Assembly (NCBI RefSeq): GCF_003952185.1
Contig: NZ_RXFS01000004.1
Span: 546,061 to 610,060 of the forward strand
From: Variovorax sp. 679
Lineage (GTDB): Bacteria; Pseudomonadota; Gammaproteobacteria; Burkholderiales; Burkholderiaceae_C
DNA length: 64,000 nt
Reading direction: 5' to 3'
Under the pieces are notes generated by a model that saw only the letters and a program-made list of their open reading frames with translations, did no database searches and was not told the origin of the DNA. Positions 1 to 8,075 of this stretch are shown in pieces. Numbering within the stretch: position 1 is the stretch's first letter; each line of letters opens with the position of its first letter. Position numbers and translations under genes: made by a program.

Positions 1-1
1 G

Positions 2-538
2 CGCAACGTGTTCTTCAAGACCTCGCTCAAGGGCATGTCGTTCGCCGGGCTGGATCTCGATGGCTGCCAGTTCTCGTCCGCCGACCTGAGCGGAGCCGAC
101 TTCGGCGGCGTTGCGTTGCAGCAGTGCAATTTCCAGAACGCCAATCTCGAAGGCGCAAAGTTCGTGAACGCGATCGCGCCGTCGGCAATCTTCTGCGCGG
201 CCACCGGCAAGGGCGCCGACTTCTCGGGCGCCCGCCTGCGGCAGGCCCTCTTCACCGGCGCCGTGCTGCCGCAAGCCAACTTCGCGGGCTGCGACCTGTA
301 CCAGACCCATTTCGCGGGCGCGAAAGTGCAGGGTGCCAACTTCAGCGGCGCCGAGCTGACATACGCCGATTTCAGGCATGCCGACCTCACGTCGGCCGAC
401 CTGCACCGCGCCACCATGCTGCGCACCGTGCTGCATGCCGCCATCACCGAGAACGCACAGATGAGCGACCGCGCGCGTGCGCTCGAGACCGATCCGGAGC
501 TCGCGGAATCGGAGCGCTGGCAGCCGCAGGTTGCCTGA
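2..538 (+). CDS. Pentapeptide-repeat protein of the T6SS island (5' end outside window)
   Basis: The reading frame is already open at the first bases, so the true start lies upstream; the GTG at 8 is only an internal possibility. The visible ~178 residues are a run of pentapeptide repeats of the A(D/N)LXX type (for example SADLSGADF, NANLEGAKF, HADLTSADL), which fold as a right-handed quadrilateral beta-helix. No signal peptide or membrane segment is visible. Pentapeptide proteins of this kind sit beside DUF3540, DUF4150 and VgrG genes in T6SS loci and are thought to help load or stabilise VgrG cargo; the exact role here is inferred from the neighbours. The next gene starts 42 bp downstream on the same strand. 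Confidence 0.8.
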   Translation, partial: RNVFFKTSLKGMSFAGLDLDGCQFSSADLSGADFGGVALQQCNFQNANLEGAKFVNAIAPSAIFCAATGKGADFSGARLRQALFTGAVLPQANFAGCDLYQTHFAGAKVQGANFSGAELTYADFRHADLTSADLHRATMLRTVLHAAITENAQMSDRARALETDPELAESERWQPQVA

Positions 539-545
539 TCGCCCG

Positions 546-559
546 ATCCGACGAATGAA
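546..559 (+). repeat. 14-bp direct repeat, copy 1
   Basis: ATCCGACGAATGAA occurs here and identically at 4097-4110. Both copies lie just after a stop codon and just before the ribosome-binding site of the next T6SS accessory gene. This suggests a duplicated spacer. Confidence 0.5.
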
Positions 560-580
560 CGAACACAGAGGGGAAACGCC

Positions 581-1213
581 ATGAACAACGAAACGACGCT
601 GAAGACCCGCACACGCCAGCGCCAGGCCGCGAAGGCCATCGGCGGCGAATGGTGCGTGGGCATCCTGGGCATCGACGCGAAGGGCCGCCAGGTCGTTGCC
701 AGCGGCGACCTGAAGCTGCGCGCGCGCCGCGCCGCGAGTTGCCTGCTAGAGCCCGCGGCAGGCGACAGCGTGGCCTGCCTGCGCATCGCACCCGACGAAG
801 TCTGGGTCATGGCCGTGCTGCAGCGCGAGGAAGGCACGGCCAATGTCGTGAGCTGCGAAGGCGGCAACATGCGCATCGCCGCGGAGGGCGGGCGCATCGA
901 ACTCGCGGCCGAGGAGCTCGACATCGCCACGCAGCGCACCCGCCTTGCTACCGACAGCGCCGATGTCGTCGGCCGCCAGCTCAGCGTGGTAGGCACCAGC
1001 CTCAAGCTCGTGGGCTCGGTGCTGTCGTCGGTGATGGACCGCGTGCAGCACTTCAGCAGGCACTACCTGCGCACCACCGACGGCATCGACCGCGTGGCGG
1101 CCACGCATGTCGAATGCGAGGCGAAGCAGCTGATGCGCATCGAGGGCGAGCACACGCTGGTCAACGGCCGCGAACTCGTCAAGGCGCGCGGCGCGCAGAT
1201 CCACTTCGGCTGA
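581..1213 (+). CDS. DUF3540 domain-containing T6SS accessory protein
   Basis: A 210-residue cytoplasmic protein recognised as DUF3540, a family found almost only in T6SS vgrG neighbourhoods. The N-terminal half has an OB-like beta pattern (GILGIDAKGRQVVASGDLKL, then a short DSVACLRI strand). The C-terminal half (about 90-205) has repeated short strands (IELAAEELDIAT, VVGRQLSVVGTSLKLVG) like the beta-helical stems of VgrG tails. The ATG is preceded by GAGGGG. Its place between the pentapeptide gene and the PAAR-like gene suggests a structural or adaptor role in spike assembly. No enzymatic motif is seen. Confidence 0.8.
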   Translation: MNNETTLKTRTRQRQAAKAIGGEWCVGILGIDAKGRQVVASGDLKLRARRAASCLLEPAAGDSVACLRIAPDEVWVMAVLQREEGTANVVSCEGGNMRIAAEGGRIELAAEELDIATQRTRLATDSADVVGRQLSVVGTSLKLVGSVLSSVMDRVQHFSRHYLRTTDGIDRVAATHVECEAKQLMRIEGEHTLVNGRELVKARGAQIHFG

Positions 1214-1236
1214 AGCGGCAGCGGAGAAGAAAAGAA

Positions 1237-1632
1237 ATGTTCGCCAACTGCCAGCTGATGGGCACGGACATGGGCTTTCCCGATGTCTGCATCACGCCCG
1301 CCGCGCCTTCGCCGATTCCGGTGCCGTATCCGAACATCGCCATGGGACCGATGGCGATTCCGAACTGCCCGACGATCCTCATCATGGGCGGTCCGGCCCA
1401 CAACCTCGGCACCACCATTCCGATGACCAACGGCGACAACGCGGGCGTGATGCTGGGCGTGGCCTCGGGCACGGTGATGGGGCCGAGCCGCCATCTCACC
1501 GGCGCCTTCACGGTGCTGCTGATGGGCATGCCCGCATCGCGCCTGACCAGCGTGTCGCTGCAGAACAGCACCAACTGCCCCGGCGTGCGGACCGTGCCGA
1601 GCCAGCCGCTGGTGCTGCTGCTGGCGCCATAG
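1237..1632 (+). CDS. DUF4150 / PAAR-like protein
   Basis: A 131-residue protein starting at ATG 1237 behind a GGAGAAGA ribosome-binding site. It is rich in Pro, Gly and Met and carries the features of PAAR-like DUF4150 proteins: the N-terminal segment GFPDVCITP, the PVPYPNIAMG segment, and a run of short hydrophobic strands (ILIMGG, VLLMGMPASRL). PAAR-like proteins cap the VgrG needle and can carry or recruit effectors. This one has no C-terminal extension, so it is probably a plain tip rather than an effector. It immediately precedes vgrG (79 bp), consistent with forming the spike with it. Confidence 0.8.
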   Translation: MFANCQLMGTDMGFPDVCITPAAPSPIPVPYPNIAMGPMAIPNCPTILIMGGPAHNLGTTIPMTNGDNAGVMLGVASGTVMGPSRHLTGAFTVLLMGMPASRLTSVSLQNSTNCPGVRTVPSQPLVLLLAP

Positions 1633-1710
1633 AGCGCCTGGAGCGCCCTGGGGAGCCTCGGCGCGCAGACCAGGCGCCGCATGTACAGAGAAAGAGGGGA
1701 GAAGCCATTC

Positions 1711-4089
1711 ATGGCAGATCAGGAGTTCCGCATCGAGAGCGACTCGCCCGTGAAGGACGAGCTGATGTTCTGGCGCATCGTGGGTCACGAGGCACTGGCA
1801 CGCCCCTCGACCTACGAACTCACCGTGCTGTCGGAGAACAAGGCCATCGACGCCAAGGACGTGCTCGGGCGCGCCTTCGACATCGTCATCGGCTTCGAGG
1901 ATGCCGACGGCGCCAGGCACGAGCGGCACTGCCAGGGCCATGCGGTGCGCTTCGTGCGCGCAGGCCATGCAGGGCGCTACTTCGAATACCGCTTCACCCT
2001 GCGCTCGTGGTTCTGGCTGCTCACCAAGCGCGCCAATTCGCGCATCCTGCAGGAGAAGCCCGTGCTCGAGGTACTCGACGCGGTGTTCGAGGACAGCCCG
2101 ATCAAGCGCTTCAAGAAGACCCGGACCGACAACGTCGTCGGCACCCACAAGCCCCGGCGCTACTGCGTGCAGCATCAGGAAAGCGACTATCAGTTCCTAT
2201 CGCGGCTGCTGGAAGACGAAGGTATCTATTACTGGTTCGATGCGCACGACGCGCCCGGCACCATGCACCTCTCGGATGCCAGCGACATGGCGCACGAGAA
2301 GCTGTCCGCGGCCGGCACCCTGCGCTACGTGTCGAGCGACGCCGCCGAGGCGCGCTTCAACGAGATCTCGCGCTGGGTCAGCGAGCGGCAGTTCGACACC
2401 GGCAAGTACGCCTCGGCCGACAGCGACTTCAAGGCCATCAAGAAGAAGCTCGAGGCCGCCGGCGGCACGCCCGACAAGCACGAGCTGGCCGAGTTCGAAG
2501 CCTTCGAGTTCGCGGGCGGCTACTTCACGGGCGGCGATGCCGACGACAAGGGCAAGCTGCGCGGCGAGGAGATCGGCGCGCGCCGCCAGCGGCACTGGGC
2601 GCTCACGCCATGGCCCGACGTGGCCGCCGGCCGCAGCTTCAAGTTCGAGAACGACCCCGACGGCACGCGCGACAGCGACTACGTGATCGCCGCCTGCACC
2701 TTCGTCGCGAGCCACCCGGGCTACGAGGGCGCCGACATCGAGGCGCCGCCCACCCCGCCCACGCAGCTGCTGCGCGAAGCGCTCGCCGACGACGCCGTGC
2801 TGGCCGACACGCTGCCGGCCTTCGAGGCGGTCGCCGCGCGCATGCCCTCGCTCGACGCGAGCCGCCCGGGCACCAGTGCCTTCCTGCTGACGGTGTTTCC
2901 GGTCGACATGCCTTTCCGTCCGCCGCGGCTGACGCCGCGCGTGGTGATGCCGGGGCCGCAGTCGGCCATCGTCGTGGGGCCCTCGGGCGAGGAGATCCAC
3001 GCCGACGACTTCGGCCGCGTGAAGGTGCACTTTCACTGGGACCGCTACGACAAGAGCAACGAGAAGTCGACCTGCTGGGTGCGCGTTTCGCAGCCCTGGG
3101 CCGGCAAGGGCTGGGGCGGGTATTTCTGCCCGCGCATCGGCCAGGAGGTGATCGTCGACTTTCTCAACGGCGACCCCGACCGCCCGCTCATCGTGGGCCG
3201 CGTCTACAACGACGACCAGCCCATTCCCTTCGGCACTCACACGCAGAGCGGCTTCCGCACGCGCTCCACGCCCAAGGGCAGCGCGGCCAACTGCAACGAG
3301 TTCCGCTTCGAGGACAAGAAGGGCTCCGAGCAGGTGTACCTGCACGCCGAGAAGAACCAGGACATCGAGGTCGAGAACGACGAGACGCACTGGGTGGGCC
3401 ACGATCGCACCAAGACCATCGACCACGACGAGACCACGCACGTGAAGCACGACCGCACCGAGACGGTCGACAACAACGAGACCATCACCGTGCACGGGCA
3501 GCGCACTGAGACGGTGGACAAGAACGAGACCATCACGATCCACCAGAACCGCACGGAGACGGTGGACCTGAACGAGACGATCTCCATCGGGCAGAACCGC
3601 ACCATCACGGTGGGTGCGAGCGAGACGGCGACGGTGGCGCTGCAGCGCACGCACACGGTGGGCATCAACGAGACCATCACCGTCGGCGCGGCGCAGGAAA
3701 TCACGGTGGGCGCGATGCAGGCGGTGACGGTGGGCGCGAGCCAGACGATCAATGTGGGCGCGAACCAGTCGAGCAGCATCGGGGCGAACCGATCGGTGGA
3801 TGTGGGGGCGAATCTGTCGACGAACGTGGGGGCGGACGAGTCGCGCAGCGTGAGCGCGGGCCGGACCACCAGCGTGAGCAAGGACGACGCGCTGAAGGTG
3901 GGAAAGAACCTCGTGATCGATGCGGGCGATTCCATTTCCATCAAGACCGGCAGCGCCAGCATCACGATGAAGAAGGACGGGACGATCGTGATCAAGGGCA
4001 AGGACATCACGGTCGAGGGCTCCGGGAAGATCAACGTCAAGGCCAGCAGCGACGTGGTGATCAAGGGCTCGAAGATCTTGCAGAACTGA
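1711..4089 (+). CDS. vgrG: T6SS spike protein VgrG
   Basis: A 792-residue VgrG. The N-terminal gp27-like part (about 1-400) includes the family segment HQESDYQFLSRLLEDEGIYY near 155-175. The gp5-like OB fold is at about 430-510 (GRVKVHFHWDRYD, WVRVSQPWAGKGWGG, IVGRVYNDDQP). Residues ~550-730 form a long triple-stranded beta-helix stem of near-heptad repeats (NETITV, RTETVD, SQTINVGA), and the C-terminus is lysine-rich. ATG 1711 is preferred over ATG 1681 because an AGAGGGGAGAAG ribosome-binding site lies between them and the protein then begins MADQEF. There is no obvious fused catalytic domain; cargo is probably delivered through the PAAR-like proteins encoded on either side. Confidence 0.95.
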   Translation: MADQEFRIESDSPVKDELMFWRIVGHEALARPSTYELTVLSENKAIDAKDVLGRAFDIVIGFEDADGARHERHCQGHAVRFVRAGHAGRYFEYRFTLRSWFWLLTKRANSRILQEKPVLEVLDAVFEDSPIKRFKKTRTDNVVGTHKPRRYCVQHQESDYQFLSRLLEDEGIYYWFDAHDAPGTMHLSDASDMAHEKLSAAGTLRYVSSDAAEARFNEISRWVSERQFDTGKYASADSDFKAIKKKLEAAGGTPDKHELAEFEAFEFAGGYFTGGDADDKGKLRGEEIGARRQRHWALTPWPDVAAGRSFKFENDPDGTRDSDYVIAACTFVASHPGYEGADIEAPPTPPTQLLREALADDAVLADTLPAFEAVAARMPSLDASRPGTSAFLLTVFPVDMPFRPPRLTPRVVMPGPQSAIVVGPSGEEIHADDFGRVKVHFHWDRYDKSNEKSTCWVRVSQPWAGKGWGGYFCPRIGQEVIVDFLNGDPDRPLIVGRVYNDDQPIPFGTHTQSGFRTRSTPKGSAANCNEFRFEDKKGSEQVYLHAEKNQDIEVENDETHWVGHDRTKTIDHDETTHVKHDRTETVDNNETITVHGQRTETVDKNETITIHQNRTETVDLNETISIGQNRTITVGASETATVALQRTHTVGINETITVGAAQEITVGAMQAVTVGASQTINVGANQSSSIGANRSVDVGANLSTNVGADESRSVSAGRTTSVSKDDALKVGKNLVIDAGDSISIKTGSASITMKKDGTIVIKGKDITVEGSGKINVKASSDVVIKGSKILQN

Positions 4090-4096
4090 ACCGACC

Positions 4097-4110
4097 ATCC
4101 GACGAATGAA
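4097..4110 (+). repeat. 14-bp direct repeat, copy 2
   Basis: Identical to 546-559 (ATCCGACGAATGAA). It runs straight into the GGAGGA ribosome-binding site of the DUF6484 gene. Confidence 0.5.
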
Positions 4111-4122
4111 GGAGGACCGACC

Positions 4123-4620
4123 ATGAGCGGCAGGGACCTGATCGAAGCGCAACTGCACGAATCGCAACTTCATGCGGCCGGCGCCACCACGGCCTTCGGC
4201 GTCGCCGTGACGGGCGAACTCATCGCCCTCGTGGACGACGGATGCACGCCGCTTGTCATGTTTCCCGGGCAGCCGGGAAGCGCTGCCGTTCGGGCGCGCA
4301 GCGTGGTTGACCTGCACGGCGTGCACATCGGGAGACCGGTGCTGCTGCTGTTCGAGGCTTCCGACCCGAATCGTCCTGTCGTGATGGGCGTGCTGCGAGG
4401 CGGCGAAGCCGCGCCGTTGCCCGGACCGGCGCCGCAGGTCGATGTCGACGCGGATGGGCACCGGCTGGTCGTGAGCGCGAAGGAGCAGCTGGTGCTGCGC
4501 TGCGGCAAGGCCAGCATCACGTTGACGAAGGCGGGCAAGGTGTTGATACAGGGCAGCTACGTGTCGAGCCGGTCGAGCGGCGTCAACCGCATCTCGGGCG
4601 GTTCGGTGCAGCTCAACTGA
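4123..4620 (+). CDS. DUF6484 domain-containing T6SS accessory protein
   Basis: A 165-residue protein with a strong AAGGAGG site upstream of the ATG. The central part (about 25-95) looks like a small OB/SH3-like barrel (GVAVTGELIALVDDG, PVLLLFEASDPNRPVVMGVL). That pattern resembles the gp5 barrel of VgrG, and the DPNRPVVMGV phrase parallels DPDRPLIVGRV in VgrG itself. The C-terminal third has beta-helix-like strands (KASITLTKAGKVLIQGSYV) like the end of the VgrG tail. It is therefore probably a small VgrG-tail homologue or adaptor encoded directly after vgrG. I assign DUF6484 from sequence resemblance only. Confidence 0.7.
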   Translation: MSGRDLIEAQLHESQLHAAGATTAFGVAVTGELIALVDDGCTPLVMFPGQPGSAAVRARSVVDLHGVHIGRPVLLLFEASDPNRPVVMGVLRGGEAAPLPGPAPQVDVDADGHRLVVSAKEQLVLRCGKASITLTKAGKVLIQGSYVSSRSSGVNRISGGSVQLN

Positions 4621-4633
4621 CCGGGAGCCTGCG

Positions 4634-5755
4634 GTGGAACTGATCAACGCCACGCGCATGGTCGCCGGCTACAACCTGGGTGTGGAGCCCAGCGGGCGCG
4701 AATCGCTCGTGGTGATCGTCAAGGGCACCTTCCGCATGCCGCCGCCGGATGCGCCCGCGGGTCATTTCTCGTTGCACGAGGAGCAGCTTCCACTGGTGAT
4801 GGCCGATACCTTCACCGGTGAGCCGGGCCTTTCCTCGCCGGTCTACGAGGTCGACTTCGCGCCGCGCAAGCAGCGATGCGACATCCTGCTGGTAGGCAGC
4901 GCCCACGCACCGCAGGGTCGGCCGACGACCCGCATCGAGGCGGGCCTGCGTGTGGGCCACTGGAGCAAGAGCCTGTCGGTCGTGGGGCCGCGCCACTGGG
5001 AATGCGGGCCGCTCGGTGCCACGGCCTCGCCGCCGGGCGTGTTCGTGCGGCAGCCGCTGTCGTACGACGTGGCTTTCGGTGGGACCGACCTGAGGCATGA
5101 AGACCCGTCCGAGCATGCCGCCTTCATGCCGAACCCCGTGGGTCGTGGCTTCCACAGGCATCTGCGCGCGAGCTGGGTCGATGGGATGCCGCTGCCGAGC
5201 ACCGAGGAAATCGGGCACACGGTGAGCGACCCTGGCGGCAACTATCGGCCGATGGCTTTCGGCCCGGTGGGCAGGGGCTGGTCCACGCGGTCCTGCTTCG
5301 CTGGCACCTACGACGACGAGTGGCTGGAGAAGGACTTCCCGTTCCTCCCGCGGGACTTCGATCCGCAATATTTCCAGGCGGCGCCGATGGACCAGCAAGT
5401 GCCGCCGGAGATGTTTCAGCAAGGTCCTGTGGAGGTGGTGCTCGGCAACCTGACGCCGGAGGGCATCACGCGCTTCACCATTCCGCATCTGGTGGCGCCG
5501 GTGCATGTGTTTCCGAAAAAGGGAGCGCGCGAAGACCATGCGGCGATGCTCGATACGGTGTTGATCGAGCCGGATGCGCAGCGGTTCACTCTGTCCTGGC
5601 GGGTGACACGGCAGCTCGAGAACAGCATCTTCGAAATCGGGCAAGTGCTGGTCGGAAAGAAGGGGCGGGAGTGGTGGCAGCAGCGCGACCGCGTCACTTT
5701 TCCGGTACCGGTCGTCATGGTTCCAATGGCCGCGGGGGGGGCGGCGCAGGCATGA
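4634..5755 (+). CDS. DUF2169 domain-containing T6SS adaptor
   Basis: A 373-residue protein starting at GTG 4634, with GGGAG six bases upstream. The whole length matches the DUF2169 pattern: an N-terminal NATRMVAGYNLG strand, a VIVKGTFRMP strand, a Trp/Gly-rich middle (GRGWSTRSCFAGTYDDEW) and a C-terminal VTFPVPVVMVPM. DUF2169 proteins are encoded next to vgrG, PAAR-like and thiolase-like genes and are thought to act as effector chaperones or adaptors. The stop codon overlaps the next start (ATGA, 5752-5755), so it is likely translationally coupled to the thiolase-fold protein downstream. Confidence 0.8.
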   Translation: MELINATRMVAGYNLGVEPSGRESLVVIVKGTFRMPPPDAPAGHFSLHEEQLPLVMADTFTGEPGLSSPVYEVDFAPRKQRCDILLVGSAHAPQGRPTTRIEAGLRVGHWSKSLSVVGPRHWECGPLGATASPPGVFVRQPLSYDVAFGGTDLRHEDPSEHAAFMPNPVGRGFHRHLRASWVDGMPLPSTEEIGHTVSDPGGNYRPMAFGPVGRGWSTRSCFAGTYDDEWLEKDFPFLPRDFDPQYFQAAPMDQQVPPEMFQQGPVEVVLGNLTPEGITRFTIPHLVAPVHVFPKKGAREDHAAMLDTVLIEPDAQRFTLSWRVTRQLENSIFEIGQVLVGKKGREWWQQRDRVTFPVPVVMVPMAAGGAAQA

Positions 5756-6786
5756 GCGCGATCTCGCCAATCGCCGTTCTGCGCACCGGATTGGTCACCC
5801 CGGTGGGGTTGGATGCGGAGTCGAGTTGCGCGGCTTTCCGCGCCAAGCTCACGAATCCCACCGAGACGCGCTTCATCGACTTCGCCGGCGAGTGGATCAT
5901 GGCTCACCAAGTGCCCTTGGCGCAGCCATGGCGTGGCATCGCCAAGCTCGCGAAGATGGCCGCGATGGCGATCGACGAGGTGCTGGAAGGCATGCCCGCG
6001 AAAGAGCGGGCCCGACTGCCCTTGATCCTTTGCGTTGCCGATGCGCAGCGGCCGGGTCGCCGGCCGGAGCTGGACGATGAGCTCTTTCTGCGGATACAGG
6101 AAGAGCTGGGCATCGCCTTCTCTCCGGACTCGGTGGTCGTCGCGCAGGGCCGTGTGGCTGTGGCCGTGGCGTTGTCCCGGGCACAGGCGTTGATGGAGGG
6201 ATTCGGCGCGCCGCGTGTTCTGGTGGCGGCGGTGGACAGTCTGCTGTCCTGGCCGACGCTCGGACACTACGACCGGCAGGACCGGTTGTTGACAGGCAAG
6301 AACTCCGACGGATTCATGCCCGGAGAAGCTGCCGGCGCTCTGCTGGTAGGGCGCCCGCAGGGGGGCGCGGGCGAGCTGCTGTGCACCGGCATCGGATTCG
6401 GTGTCGAAGCCGCGGCCATCGGCGGCGGGCAACCGCTGCGCGCCGAAGGGCTCATGCAGGCGATCGGTGCGGCATTGGCTGATGCAGGTTGCCAGTTGCA
6501 TCACATGGATTTCCGCATCACCGACATCGCGGGCGAGCAGTACTACTTCAAGGAGGCGGCGCTGGCATACAGCCGCATCCAGCGCGTGCGCAAAGAGGCG
6601 TTCGATCTCTGGCACCCGGCCGAGTGCGTGGGGGAGGCAGGTGCTGCTTCCGGCGTGGTAATCGTCGCCGCGGCCAAGGCGGCGTGCGACAAGCAGTACG
6701 CGCCCGGACCGAACATCCTCGCGCACATGGCCAATGACGCGGGGCAGCGCGCCGCGCTCTGCCTGCAATACACGGTGCGCCAATGA
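5752..6786 (+). CDS. Beta-ketoacyl-synthase-fold protein of the T6SS island, probably non-catalytic
   Basis: A 344-residue protein starting inside the DUF2169 stop (ATGA). The order of motifs is that of ketoacyl synthases: TGLVTPVG at the N-terminus, SVVVAQGRVAVAVALSRAQA and VLVAAVDSLLS in the middle, GFMPGEAAGALLVG, and near the C-terminus HPAECVGEAGAASG where active enzymes have a GHxxGAAG loop. The usual nucleophilic Cys segment is not recognisable and the loop His is replaced by Glu, so condensing activity looks lost. Such proteins recur next to DUF2169 and DUF4150 genes in T6SS clusters. It overlaps the effector gene downstream by ATGA, which suggests a dedicated chaperone-like role (inference). 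Confidence 0.75.
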   Translation: MSAISPIAVLRTGLVTPVGLDAESSCAAFRAKLTNPTETRFIDFAGEWIMAHQVPLAQPWRGIAKLAKMAAMAIDEVLEGMPAKERARLPLILCVADAQRPGRRPELDDELFLRIQEELGIAFSPDSVVVAQGRVAVAVALSRAQALMEGFGAPRVLVAAVDSLLSWPTLGHYDRQDRLLTGKNSDGFMPGEAAGALLVGRPQGGAGELLCTGIGFGVEAAAIGGGQPLRAEGLMQAIGAALADAGCQLHHMDFRITDIAGEQYYFKEAALAYSRIQRVRKEAFDLWHPAECVGEAGAASGVVIVAAAKAACDKQYAPGPNILAHMANDAGQRAALCLQYTVRQ

Positions 6787-8048
6787 GCAACCAGGTCTAC
6801 GCCAATGCCATGGAGGTGTCGTGCAAGCAGGCCGCGGGCAAGGCCGTATGCGCGTTTCCCGACGTATGCTTCACGCCGCCGCAGACGCCCGCCACGCCGC
6901 CCGGCGTGCCGATTCCTTATCCGAACACGGGCATGGCTTCGGACACGACGGACGGATCGACCAGCGTGCAGATATCGGGCCAGGAGGTGATGCTCAAGAA
7001 CAAGAGCTACTTCAAGAAGAGTTCGGGCGACGAGGCCGGGTGTGCGCCGAAGAAAGGCGCTGTCACCAGCAAGAACATGGGCAAGGTGTACTTCAACGCC
7101 TGGTCGATGGACGTGAAGGTGGAGGGAGAGAACGTCGTGCGCAATCTGGACATAACGACGCACAACCATGCCTCCGTGCCCGGGAACAGCCCCACCTGGC
7201 CCTACCTGGACGAAAGCGCCATGAGCATGCCGGCGGCATGCCAGGAGGATGCTGCGCGCGCGACGCTGGCCTGCAAGGACTGCGGCGACAAGGAGGAACG
7301 CTGTGCCGCGCTGGAACCTCTGCCCTACCCGAAGGTGACTGCCAGCGGCAAGCCCAAGCAGTCGCTGGAGAGCCCGCAGAGCAGGGACTTGTCCAAGCAC
7401 GTGGCTGCCAGCGAGTGCGAGAGCGCGCGGCGGTGCTTTCTCCAGCAGTACGACCGCAAGAAGACGAACTGCTGTCCACCGCAGACACCGCATCACCTCA
7501 TCGAGGCATCCTCGCTGTTTGTCGACGGGCGCGGCGGCACTGGGTCCGTTCCGCTGGGCGGCGTGAACTCGACAGGGCCGGACAACGTGTACAACGAGAA
7601 CAAGGCGCCATGCGTCTGTGCGGAAGGCACGAGCCAGCACATGGACGGTTCCCACGGCTGGATGCATACGCTCCAGAGCGTCGAGAACGACAAGTGTCCG
7701 AAGGGGATGATTCCGGTCAACGGGGTGGACAAGGAGTTTCCCAACGTCACCACCTACAAGGCCGCGAAAGCAAATGCCATCACGGCCATGCAGAAAGTGT
7801 TTCCTGGCTCCAAGTGCGATCCCAAGTGCCTGGAAGCCCAGCTGGACAACTATCACAACCAGTGCGGCGTCACCGACGACACGAAGATCAAGGCCGTCGT
7901 CGAGGGCAACATCAACCCCGGGGAAGGTATAGCCCGCGCGCAGAGCGGCATCGCCGAATGTGCGGCCGTTGCACCCGAGCCCATGGAGATCGCGGGCGTC
8001 GGCCTCGAGGGAATGGCCTCGGGGGTGCCGGGCTTTCCATTCCACTGA
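6783..8048 (+). CDS. PAAR-like (DUF4150) protein with C-terminal GHH/HNH-type nuclease domain; candidate T6SS effector
   Basis: A 421-residue protein. Residues 1-~125 are PAAR-like: FPDVCFTP, PIPYPNTG, a VMLKNKSYFKKSSGDEAG segment as in DUF4150 proteins, and DITTHNHASVPGN. After a Cys-rich, Lys-rich linker, residues ~230-420 carry PPQTPHHLIEASSLF, YNENKAPCVC and DGSHGWMH. This is the layout of His-Me-finger toxin nucleases of the Tox-GHH2 type. Joining a spike cap to a nuclease is typical of specialised T6SS effectors that cut DNA in rivals. The start overlaps the upstream gene (ATGA). The gene immediately downstream (27 bp) is the likely immunity gene. Nuclease activity is inferred from motifs. 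Confidence 0.75.
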   Translation: MSNQVYANAMEVSCKQAAGKAVCAFPDVCFTPPQTPATPPGVPIPYPNTGMASDTTDGSTSVQISGQEVMLKNKSYFKKSSGDEAGCAPKKGAVTSKNMGKVYFNAWSMDVKVEGENVVRNLDITTHNHASVPGNSPTWPYLDESAMSMPAACQEDAARATLACKDCGDKEERCAALEPLPYPKVTASGKPKQSLESPQSRDLSKHVAASECESARRCFLQQYDRKKTNCCPPQTPHHLIEASSLFVDGRGGTGSVPLGGVNSTGPDNVYNENKAPCVCAEGTSQHMDGSHGWMHTLQSVENDKCPKGMIPVNGVDKEFPNVTTYKAAKANAITAMQKVFPGSKCDPKCLEAQLDNYHNQCGVTDDTKIKAVVEGNINPGEGIARAQSGIAECAAVAPEPMEIAGVGLEGMASGVPGFPFH

Positions 8049-8075
8049 ATCAACGAACGCGCAGGAACGGACACC

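Noticed and set aside
1711..4089. VgrG region as part of a prophage tail
   Set aside because: Neighbours are T6SS genes (tssA/B/C, hcp, tssJ, tssL); no capsid, portal, terminase or integrase gene is present.
2197..4659. An 820-codon open frame on the minus strand across vgrG and the DUF6484 gene
   Set aside because: It lies antisense to well-recognised genes; composition is His/Arg/Val-rich as expected for a high-GC shadow, and no domain is seen.
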